NCBI GenBank assembly: GCA_030562195.1 | Contig: JAUJPP010000011.1 | Location: forward strand, 7,192,001 to 7,256,000 | DNA from: Nipponacmea schrenckii | Lineage: Eukaryota; Mollusca; Gastropoda; Lottiidae | DNA: 64,000 bases | Direction: 5' to 3' | Shown: in pieces, positions 53,793-64,000 of the stretch | How the letters are laid out: each line of letters starts with the position of its first letter | How positions within the stretch are numbered: the first letter of the stretch is position 1 | Program-made: the position numbers and the translations under genes | The notes under the pieces: model-generated | The model's database searches: none | Told to the model about the DNA's origin: nothing | Seen by the model: only the letters and a program-made list of their open reading frames with translations

Positions 53793-54293
53793 AGTGGAAT
53801 GTAAAGGATTCATCTCCCGAGACCCCCGACCACCACGGACCACGACTTCCGCGCGGGCTTGGCGCGGTAATCCAGCGCCAGCGCCCTAGGGGTAATCAGG
53901 AGATATACTCAGATAAAAAAAAGGGAATGAAAAGTTCTAGATGGAGCAAATATAATCCGAACTTTCATTTTATTTTTACCCAACTGACCCAAGCCGCTGC
54001 TTCTGAGTCGGTGAATTGAATTGGAGGATAATGAAATAATCTATGATTAGAAAAAGTTTTATCTGTTCTGACCACCGACTCATAAGCTCAACACGACAAG
54101 CCGATTGACCAGTGTGGGCCACACTGGCCACCCGTCTAGGAATCCCCTGGCCCAAAGTGATGTATTGGGAAGTATGTTACCCTCAACCACCAGGGTCGCA
54201 CCTCACGGCAAACGAGGAGCCCCAATTCAGTCGCCTTTTACGACACGCAATGGGGGACGATGGACCTATTCTTAACCCCGGTCCACTGGGGGG

Positions 54294-54775
54294 GAACCCT
54301 ATTGAAAACAAGAAATATTACATAATATTTGATTGCCCTTGTTCCGATTTTTGGCTCATAAACACTCTGCAAGTCACATTTCTTGACTGATTTTAACGGA
54401 ACTTGGCATGAGGATATGGAATCACCTGAGGATGAACCTATTGAAAATCAGTTATTGCTCTGTTTTTGAAAAAAGCATCAAGATTCTAGCTCGTAAACAC
54501 TTTAGAAGGCACAATGCTTTATAGATTATTACAGACAGAATATTAAATTATCATTCAAGGATAAGAAATATCACAAAATATTAAATAGGAATTATTTCCC
54601 TTGTTCTTTAAAACACGTACGGATTTTGATGAATGTTGTTGAATTTGTTTATCACCCAAGAGTGAATCCTTTTAACAATCAAAAATACTGAAAATCTTTA
54701 ATGAGTTATTGCCTTGTATTAGGTATAATTCTTGGCTGATTTTAAGCAAACTTAGTAATATTGAATTATCGATCC
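54294..54775 (+). mobile_element. Tandem-core repeat, right half
   Basis: Resumes with the TSD copy gaaccctattgaaa and continues the ~173-bp core units (cataaacactctgcaagtca, tgaggatgaacctattgaaa). It fades out after about 54775, where no clear terminal sequence was seen. Confidence 0.65.
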
Positions 54776-55371
54776 GTAAAAATACCTAGGAACAAACTTA
54801 ACCCTAATCTAACATGGACTGCAAATACTGATTTCATTTACAAAAAGTGTCGCAAAAATGTATATTTTTTTTGAGGCGCCTAAATTCGATAAGTCAATTA
54901 TGCATTTATTCTATTCATCCTTTATACAAAGTGTGTTGACCTTTAATATCCTATGCTGGTACGGTAATCTTTCTACTATAAATAAAACAAACTCTCTAAC
55001 ATTGTCAATATATGCAGCAAATTAACTAGATTACACTTAAACATTAAACGAAGTCAGTTAAGAAGACTGAGAAACTTCTCCACGACGATACACATGTTCT
55101 AGCTGATAACTACACCTCCCTACCCCCTGGTCCAAGATTTTTAGCCCCTTCTGCAAAAAGCAACAGAACCCTTTATTCTTTTATCCCCCGAGTATTCGGA
55201 AGTTTAATTCTAAAGGCAGGTCTGACGAAAACTTCATTTTTTCCAATAAACACTAACCGTGTCACTGTATAAATATTCTTTGTACTGTTTTTATTTATGT
55301 TTGTGTTTTCATTTGTTTATGGTTCGTATTATTGAGTGTTTAGTTGCAGAGAGAGGTATATATTTTATACT
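54776..55371. other. Intergenic DNA
   Basis: No recognisable coding region or repeat structure. Confidence 0.4.
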
Positions 55372-56164
<793 letters not shown>

Positions 56165-56489
56165 ACCACTGAAGGGATGTGTGCCTTATATGTTTATAAA
56201 AGTGTGAAGGTATTTCCATTTGGATCTTTCGTTATCATTATGGGTAGTTTCAGTGTTGGCTCTTGATATCAAAAATTGAATATATTTAGTTTCATTTGGT
56301 ATTTCGCGTCTTACTTTATTTTGATAAAGTATTTTTTCAGAATTCAGTGATTGGCAAATTTTATTTCATTGTTGTCTAGGAAAGACTGGAAATTATTCGT
56401 ATGAAACCCTAGATTTTGATTGATATATCGTTTTTGTCTATGATTTGATGTAGCTTGCTCCATATTTGTTGTGTATATACGCATTGAAT

Positions 56490-56870
56490 AAACTTGGTGT
56501 GAGTTTTTGTAATCACCCAAGGATGAAATGAGACCAATCGAAAAATATTATCGATGAGTTATTGTCCTTGTCCTTGAATTCATTTTGGACACAATAGAGA
56601 ACTTTTTTCTCGTTGGATTTTGACGAAACTTGGTGTGCGAGTTTGTTATAACCGAAGGATGAACCATATAAAAAATTAGGCCAATCGAAAAATGTATGAT
56701 ATGAGTTATTGCCCTTGTTCTTAAAAAACGCGTTTGCCTTTGTTCTTGAATTCTTTGTGGACACGATAGAGAACTGGATTCTTGATGGATTTTGATATAA
56801 CATGGCGTGAATAAAATAATGCCTGAACCATAGCTATAAACTTTAGAGAACAAATTTGAAATGAGGTCAA
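56490..56870. repeat. Isolated fragment of the tandem-core repeat family
   Basis: About two diverged units of the family at 48187: cttggtgtgagtttttgtaa, acccaaggatgaa, gagttattg(t/c)ccttgt and gattttgacgaaacttggtg. No tetranucleotide run or ends. Confidence 0.6.
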
Positions 56871-57189
56871 ATTTATTCATTAAATGACAAGATTCATATC
56901 ACAATTATTATTCAAAGAAATCTAAAATTTAAACTGAATTTGATGAAGTTGCTAGAAATGATTCAAATCAATATTAAATTATAACAGCTGGTGTTGAATT
57001 TTTTATTTCAATTTGAAATTTTAAAACATAATTTAATCTGGACCACCAAATTGAGATTGAGGTTGAAAGAATCGTAATGGCTAACGCCATTTTGAAACGT
57101 TTCAGTACATGTTAAGTTTAAAAATTAACAAAAACCTAGAGTTATAGAACATCCCAGTTTGTTTTTGAAATGTCATTTCTATATTTTCT

Positions 57190-57344
57190 TCTTCTGGCCA
57201 GGCTCTCCAATCATAACTGCAACATTCTCACATAATCTGACGTGATATTTTAACGTAACCTAGTGCTCGTTATTGTTGAAGTGTAAAATGACGCATTTTT
57301 GTCCAACCGGAAATGAAGAAGAAGGTCCCAAAGTTTTTCATTTT
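57190..57344. mobile_element. Left half of a split older repeat
   Basis: Matches 31974-32115: cataactgcaa, tctgacgtgatattttaacg, gtgtaaaatgacgcattttt, ccggaaatga. The match stops where tttttatacgcccacatgg begins and resumes at 60104. Confidence 0.7.
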
Positions 57345-60103
57345 TATACGCCCACATGGAAATGTGGACGTATATTGCCGTCGCCCCTGTCCGTCCGTCC
57401 GTCCGTCCGTCCGTCCGTCCGTCGGTCCGTCCACATTTGTTGTATCCACGATAGAGGCTACAGTTTTTATCCGATCTTAATGAAACTTGGTATACATGTA
57501 TATATTGATGATATCTCGGTCAAGTTCGAAAATTGAAATTATCGAATGAACGGATTTTGAGTTATTGCCCTTGACTTAGTAAAAACGCGTCAAATTTGGG
57601 TTGTATCCACAATAGAGGCTACAGTTTTTATACGCCCACATGGAAATGTAAACGTATATTGCCGTGGCCCCTGTCCGTCCATCCGTCCGTCCGTCCACAT
57701 TTGTTGTATCCATGATAGAGGCTACAGTTTTTATCCGATCTTAATGAAACTTGGTATACATGTATATATTGATGATATTTCGGTCAAGTTCGAAAATGGA
57801 AATTATCGCATGAACGGTTTTTGAGTAATTGCACTTGACTTAGTGAAAAAGCGTCAAATTTGGTTTGTATCCACAATAGAGGCTACAATTTTTATCCGAT
57901 ATTAATGAAAATTGGTATACATGTATATATTGATGATATCTCGGTCAAGTTCGAAAATGGAAATTATCGCATGAACGGTTTTTGAGTTATTGCCCTTGAC
58001 TTAGTAAAAGCGCGTCAAATTTGGGTTGTATCCACAATAGAGGCTACAGTTTTTATCTGATCTTAATGAAACTTGGTATACATGTATATATTGATGATAT
58101 CTCGGTCAAGTTCGAAAATGGAAATTATCGCATGAACGGTTTTTGAGTTATTGCACTTGACTTAGTGAAAAAGCGTCAAATTTGGTTTGTATCCACAATA
58201 GAGGCTACAATTTTTTATCCGATATTAATGAAACTTGGTATACATGTATATAATAATGATATCTCGGTCAAGTTCGAAAATGGAAATTATCGCATGAACG
58301 GTTTTTGAGTTATTGCCCTTGACTTAGTAAAAACGCGTCAAATTTGGGTTGTATCCACAATAGAGCTACAGTTTTTATTCGATCTTAATGAAACTTGGTA
58401 TACATGTATATATTAAGGATATCTCGGTCAAGTTCGAAAATGGAAATTATCGCAGGAACGGTTTTTTAGTTATTGCCCTTGACTTAGTAAAAAGGCGTCA
58501 AATTCGGGTTGTATCCAAAATTGAAGCTAAAGTTTTTATCCGATCTTAATGAAACTTGGTATACCTGTATGTATTGATGATATCTCGGTCAAGTTTGAAA
58601 ATGGAAATTATCGCATGAACGGTTTTTGAGTTATGGCCTTGACTTAGAAAAATCTTGTCAAAATTTTAGTTTCGATGCAATAAATCCTCCAATTTTCAGA
58701 GGATGTTGATGAAACTTGGTGTGAGCATTGGAATTGATTAGGCCTCAGTCAAGTTTGAATTTGACAGTTTTTCAATGAATTGTTTTAAGTTATTGCCCTT
58801 GACTTAGTAAAATTGCGTCAAAATTCTATTGTGGTTGCAATAAGAAGCTTTAATTTTCAAAGGATTTTGATGGAACTTGGTGTAAGCATCAGAATTGACT
58901 TTTTTTAACAAATGGTTTTTGGGTTATTGACCTTGACTTAGTAAAATTGCGTCAAAAATATTTGTGGGTGCAAAATAAGCTACAATTTTTTAATAGATTT
59001 GATGAAACTTGGTAAGAGTATTGAAATAGATAAGATGGTGGTCAAGTTCTAATTTGACAATTTTCCATGAACAGTTTTTGAGTTTTTGCCCTTAACTTCA
59101 ATATTAATTCAGTGAATGTTTTTTGAGTTATTGCTCTATTTATTTTTCAAATTCAATGCTGCCAGTGGGCGTATGTTACCTTGCCTGGCAAGCTATCTTT
59201 AGTTATTGCCCTTGACTTAGTAAAAACGCGTCAAATTTGGGTTGTATCCACAATAGAGGCAACTGTTTTTATTTGATCTTAATGAAACTTGGTATACATG
59301 TATATATTAAGGATATCTCAGTCAAGTTCGAAAATGGAAATTATCGCATGAACGTTTTTTGAGTTATTGCCCTTGACTTAGTAAAAACGCGTCAAATTCG
59401 GGTTGTATTCACAATAGAAGCTACAGTTTTTATCCGATCTTAATGAAACTTGGGATACATGTATATATTGATGATATCTCGGTCAAGTTCGAAAATGGAA
59501 ATTATCGCTTGAAAGGTTTTTGAGTTATTGCCCTTGACTTAGAAAAATCTTTGTCAAACTTTCGATGAAATAAATCCTCCAATTTTCAGAGGATGTTGAT
59601 GAAACTTGGTGTGATCATTGGAATTGATTTGGCCTCAGTCAAGTTTGAATTTGACAGTTTTTCAATGCATTGTTTTAAGTTATTGCCCTTGACTCAAAAT
59701 TCGATTGTGGTTGCAATAAGAAGCTTAAATTTTCAAAGGATTTTGATGGAACTTGGTGTAAGCATCAGAATTGATAAAACATTAGTCAAGTTTGAATTTC
59801 TGACTTTTTTTAACAAATGGTTTTTGGGTTATTGCCCTTGACTTAGTAAAATTGCATCAAAAATATTTGTGCTTGCAAAATAAGCTACAATTTTTTAATA
59901 GATTTGATGAAACTTGGTATGAGTATTGAAATAGATGAGATGGTGGTCAAATTTTAATTTGACAATTTTCCATGAACAGTTTTTGAGATTTTGCCCTTAA
60001 CTTCAATATTAATTCAGTGAATGTTTTTGAGTTATTGCTCTATTTATTTTCAAATTCAATGCTGCCAGTGGGCGTATGTTACCTTGCCTGGCAAGCTATC
60101 TTT
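57345..60103 (+). mobile_element. Large tandem-core element with CCGT run, ~2.76 kb
   Basis: Same family and ends as 26775-27410, on the + strand: starts tttttatacgcccacatgga, then a CCGT run (57391-57433), and ends gcctggcaagctatcttt. A second, diverged head (57626-57700) lies 281 bp in. Core units of ~160 bp contain gaggctacagtttttatccg, cttggtatacatgtatatat and gagttattgcccttgactta. A ~903-bp block is duplicated in tandem: the tail gtgggcgtatgttaccttgc occurs at 59165 and again at 60068. No coding region. Confidence 0.75.
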
Positions 60104-60170
60104 CAAATTCAATTTAACTCGGACTTTTCTTATTTACTACTTTTAACTTTACAGGATAGCAGTTTGATCG
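60104..60170. mobile_element. Right half of the split older repeat
   Basis: aactcggacttttcttattt and tactacttttaactttacag continue the match to about 32156-32210 of the mosaic element, showing that the 57345-60103 element was inserted into this repeat. Confidence 0.65.
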
Positions 60171-60548
60171 TTGTAGTCACTTGACATGGTAGACAATGTT
60201 TGATTAAATCTTCTACTGCTGTATCAATACCAAAGAAAACTATTCTATCTCTCAGGAATTGTTTGGTTTTAACAATGCCTAAGGGACGCTAATGGGCTAA
60301 TTGAAGAATTGTCTTTTGTAAATTTCAATGTTCATTATTTCATTTTATGTACTATAATTAGATTTCGGGGAAGGGAGGGATTGATTCTCCAAAATTTACA
60401 GACCTAGGGTAGAACAAATATTGTATTGAGAAATGGGGATCTGTTTGATGGTTTTCTTCTGTTCTGTTCTGATCTGAAATTAAAAAAAAAGTAATGACTC
60501 GCCCAGGACTTAGTCCATTATGAAGTGGTCTTGGCAACCATCTGAAAA
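60171..60548. other. Intergenic DNA before the terminal satellite
   Basis: No gene recognised. Borders the satellite with a degenerate first unit (gaaaaatggttctacctatt). Confidence 0.4.
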
Positions 60549-63500
60549 ATGGTTCTACCTATTAATTTGGTTTTATATGGTTGTATCAGGAAAACCTATT
60601 AATTTGGTTTTACATGGTTGTATCAGGAAAACCTATTACTTTGGTTTAACATGGTTGTATAAGGAAAACCTATTACTTTGGTTTTACATGGTTGTATCAG
60701 GAAAACCTATTAATTTGGTTTAACATGGTTGTATCAGGAAAACCTATTTATTTGGTTTAACATGGTTGTATCAGGAAAACCTATTAATTTGGTTTTACAT
60801 GGTTGTACCAGGAAAACTTATTAATTTGGTTTAACATGGTCGTACCAGGAAAACCTATTAATTTGGTTTAACATGGTTGTATCAGGAAAACTTATTAATT
60901 TGGTTTTACATGGTTGTATCAGGAAAACCTATTAATTTGGTTTTACATGGTTGTATCAGGAAAACTTATTAATTTGGTTTAACATGGTTGTACCAGGAAA
61001 ACCTATTAATTTGGTTTAACATGGTTGTATCAGGAAAACTTATTAATTTGGTTTTACATGGTTGTATCAGGAAAACTTATTAATTTGGTTTAACATGGTT
61101 GTATCAGGAAAACCTATTAATTTGGTTTTAAATGGTTGTATCAGGAAAACCTATTTATTTTGTTTTACATGGTTGTATCAGGAAAACCTATTAATTTGGT
61201 TTTAAATGGTTGTATCAGGAAACCTATTAATTTGGTTTTAAATGGTTGTATCAGGAAAACCTATTAATTTGGTTTTAAATGGTTGTATCAGGAAAACCTA
61301 TTAATTTGGTTTTAAATGGTTGTATCAGGAAAACCTATTTATTTTGTTTTACATGGTTGTATCAGGAAAACCTATTAATTTGGTTTAACATGGTTGTATC
61401 AGGAAAACCTATTTATTTTGTTTAACATGGTTGTATCAGGAAAACTTATTAATTTGGTTTTACATGGTTGTATCAGGAAAACCTATTAATTTGGTTTAAC
61501 ATGGTTGTATCAGGAAAACCTATTAATTTGGTTTTACATGGTTGTATCAGGAAAGCCTATTAATTTGGTTTAACATGGTTGTATCAGGAAAACCTATTAA
61601 TTTGGTTTTACATGGTTGTATCAGGAAAACCTATTAATTTGGTTTAACATGGTTGTATCAGGAAACGCTTTTAATTTGGTTTCACATGGTTGTATCAGAA
61701 AAACCTATTAATTTGGTTTCACATGGTTGTATCAGGAAAACCTATTAATTTGGTTTAACATGGTTGTATCAGGAAAACCTATTAATTTGGTTTCACATGG
61801 TTGTATCAGGAAAACCTATTAATTTGGTTTTAAATGGTTGTATCAGGAAAACCTATTAATTTGGTTCCACATGGTTGTATCAGAAAAACCTATTAATTTG
61901 GTTTCACATGGTTGTATCAGGAAAACCTATTAATTTGGTTTAACATGGTTGTATCAGGGAAACCTATTTATTTTGTTTTACATGGTTGTATCAGGAAAAC
62001 TTATTAATTTGGTTTAACATGGTCGTACCAGGAAAACCTATTAATTTGGTTTAACATGGTTGTATCAGGAAAACCTATTAATTTGGTTTAACATGGTTGT
62101 ATCAGGAAAACCTATTAATTTTGTTTAACATGGTTGTATCAGGAAAACCTATTAATTTGGTTTGACATGGTTGTATCAGGAAAACTTATTAAATTGGTTT
62201 CACATGGTTGTATCAGGAAAACCTATTAATTTTGTTTAACATGGTTGTATCAGGAAAACCTATTTATTTTGTTTTACATGGTTGTATCAGGAAAACTTAT
62301 TTATTTGGTTTTACATGGTTGTATCAGGAAAACCTATTAATTTGGTTTAACATGGTTGTATCAGGAAAACCTATTAATTTGGTTTAACATGGTTGTATCA
62401 GGAAAACCTATTAATTTGGTTTTACATGGTTGTATCAGGAAAACCTATTTATTTGGTTTTACATGGTTGTATCAGGAAAACCTATTAATTTGGTTTTAAA
62501 TGGTTGTATCAGGAAAACCTATTAATTTGGTTTTAAATGGTTGTATCAGGAAAACCTATTAATTTGGTTTTAAATGGTTGTATCAGGAAAACCTATTAAT
62601 TTGGTTTTAAATGGTTGTATCAGGAAAACCTATTTATTTTGTTTTACATGGTTGTATCAGGAAAACCTATTAATTTGGTTTAACATGGTTGTATCAGGAA
62701 AACCTATTAATTTGGTTTTACATGGTTGTATCAGGAAAACTTATTAATTTGGTTTAATATGGTTGTATCAGGAAAACTTATTAATTTGGTTTAACATGGT
62801 TGTATCAGGAAAACCTATTAATTTGGTTTAACATGGTTGTATCAGGAAAACCTATTAATTTTGTTTTACATGGTTGTATCAGGAAAACTTATTAAATTGG
62901 TTTCACATGGTTGTATCAGGAAAACCTATTAATTTTGTTTAACATGGTTGTATCAGGAAAACCTATTTATTTTGTTTTACATGGTTGTATCAGGAAAACT
63001 TATTTATTTTGTTTTACATGGTTGTATCAGGAAAACCTATTAATTTGGTTTAACATGGTTGTATCAGGAAAACCTATTAATTTGGTTTAACATGGTTGTA
63101 TCAGGAAAACCTATTAATTTGGTTTTACATGGTTGTATCAGGAAAACCTATTTATTTGGTTTTACATTGTTGTATCAGGAAAACCTATTAATTTGGTTTT
63201 AAAGGGCTGTATCAGGAAAACCTATTAATTTGGTTTTACATGGTTGTATCAGGAAAACCTATTAATTTGGTTTTACATTGTTGTATCAGGAAAACCTATT
63301 AATTTGGTTTTAAATGGCTGTATCAGGAAAACCTATTAATTTGGTTTAACATGGTTGTATCAGGAAAACCTATTAATTTGGTTTTAAATGGCTGTATCAG
63401 GAAAACCTATTAATTTTGTTTAACATGGTTGTATCAGGAAAACCTGTTAATTTGGTTTAACATGGTTGTATCAGGAAAACCTATTTATTTTGTTTTATAT

Positions 63501-64000
63501 GGTTGCATCAGGAAAACCTATTAATTTGGTTTAACATGGTTGTATTAGGAAAACCTATTAATTTGGGTTAACATGGTTGTATCAGGAAAACATATTAATT
63601 TGGTTTTAAATGGTTGTATCAGGAAAACCTATTAATTTGGTTAAACATGGTTGTATCAGGAAAACCTATTAATTTGATTTTACATGGTTGTATCAGGAAA
63701 ACCTATTAATTTGGTTTAACATGGTTGTATCAGGAAAACCTATTAATTTGGTTTTACATGGTTGTATCAGGAAAACCTATTAATTTGGTTTTACATGGTT
63801 GTATCAGGAAAACCTATTAATTTGGTTTAACATGGTTGTATCAGGAAAACCTATTAATTTGGTTTTACATGGTTGTATCAGGAAAACCTATTAATTTGGT
63901 TTTAAATGGTTGTATCAGGAAACCTATTAATTTGGTTCCACATGGTTGTATCAGAAAAACCTATTTATTTGGTTTCACATGGTTGTATCAGGAAAACCTA
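60549..64000. repeat. 37-bp satellite, ~93 units, continues past the window end
   Basis: Units repeat every 37 bp: atggttgtatcaggaaaacc, then tattaatttggtttta/aac and variants (cttatt, tttattttg, ttaaatgg, tcacatgg). Each unit contains an inverted repeat, aaaacc / ggtttt, around tattaattt. A few units have 1-bp deletions. A block with the rare variant cttattaaattgg recurs 703 bp apart (62181 and 62884), exactly 19 units. The array is open at the right edge of the window. Confidence 0.98.

Larger units (their letters stand above)
49285..54293 (-). mobile_element. Nearly full-length I-type (Nimb-like) LINE, minus strand, 5.0 kb
   Basis: Flanked by the 14-bp direct repeat gaaccctattgaaa (49271-49284 and 54294-54307), which exactly interrupts a repeat unit of the host element. 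In minus-strand order: a GC-rich 5' region, ORF1 fragment, endonuclease, reverse transcriptase and RNase H. The presence of RNase H and the ORF1 style suggest the I/Nimb group. Several frameshifts and a stop make it inactive. It ends (minus 3' end) in short attt repeats rather than a long poly(A). Confidence 0.88.

Noticed and set aside
54112..54390. Plus-strand 92-codon frame across the LINE 5' end
   Set aside because: It crosses the LINE/host-repeat boundary at 54293 and lies antisense to the LINE 5' region, so it is not a gene.
60549..64000. CRISPR-like array (regular 37-bp periodicity)
   Set aside because: There are no unique spacers: units are directly adjacent and near-identical, and the context is an animal genome.

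Overview
This is AT-rich eukaryotic DNA from an animal. The window suggests a lophotrochozoan, most likely a mollusc: a long intron-rich gene with GT-AG introns, many degenerate non-LTR retrotransposons of several clades, and repeats combining a ~160-bp core with a GGAC/CCGT tetranucleotide run, which resemble non-autonomous elements known from molluscs. The species cannot be read from the sequence. No prokaryotic features (operons, CRISPR arrays, ribosome binding sites) are present.

Two host protein-coding genes are supported. (1) A quiescin sulfhydryl oxidase (QSOX) gene on the + strand, 3814-24259. I assembled it from 10 exons with consistent splice phases, giving 673 codons before the stop. 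It has a signal peptide, thioredoxin-1 with CGHC, thioredoxin-2, a helix-rich region, an Erv/ALR domain with CAEC and CPKC, and a C-terminal membrane anchor. (2) A two-exon SGNH/PC-esterase-like type II membrane protein on the + strand, 46065-47658, 426 aa, with GDS and DxxH motifs.

Layout. 1-2165: no gene seen. 2166-3590: 20-bp satellite just upstream of QSOX. 3814-24259: QSOX, whose introns hold an 86-bp array (intron 1), 16-bp and 65-bp arrays (intron 3; the 65-bp array is ~5 kb) and several MITEs or foldbacks. 24552-25128: 29-bp array downstream of the stop, probably in the 3' UTR. 25.1-38.4 kb: non-autonomous repeats, including two direct copies of a 2.2-2.4 kb element, two inverted SINE-like copies and a 223-bp LINE tail with a perfect target-site duplication. 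38.7-44.3 kb: two broken LINEs arranged head to head. 46.0-47.7 kb: the esterase-like gene. 47.7-54.8 kb: a LINE fragment, then a tandem-core repeat split by a nearly full-length I-type LINE with a 14-bp target-site duplication. 55.4-56.2 kb: an element with a 142-bp (CA)n run. 57.2-60.2 kb: a tandem-core element inserted into an older repeat. 60549-64000: a 37-bp satellite that runs off the window end.

The genes do not form a pathway cluster. Both products are predicted to enter the secretory pathway. The main story is repeat turnover: at least seven unrelated tandem arrays plus several layers of nested insertions whose order can be read from the sequence. I did not find a convincing undescribed molecular system. 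The best second-look candidates are the AATAAA-bearing intronic array, the TTAA MITE family with a central hairpin, the datable nested insertions, and the edge and higher-order structure of the 65-bp and 37-bp satellites.
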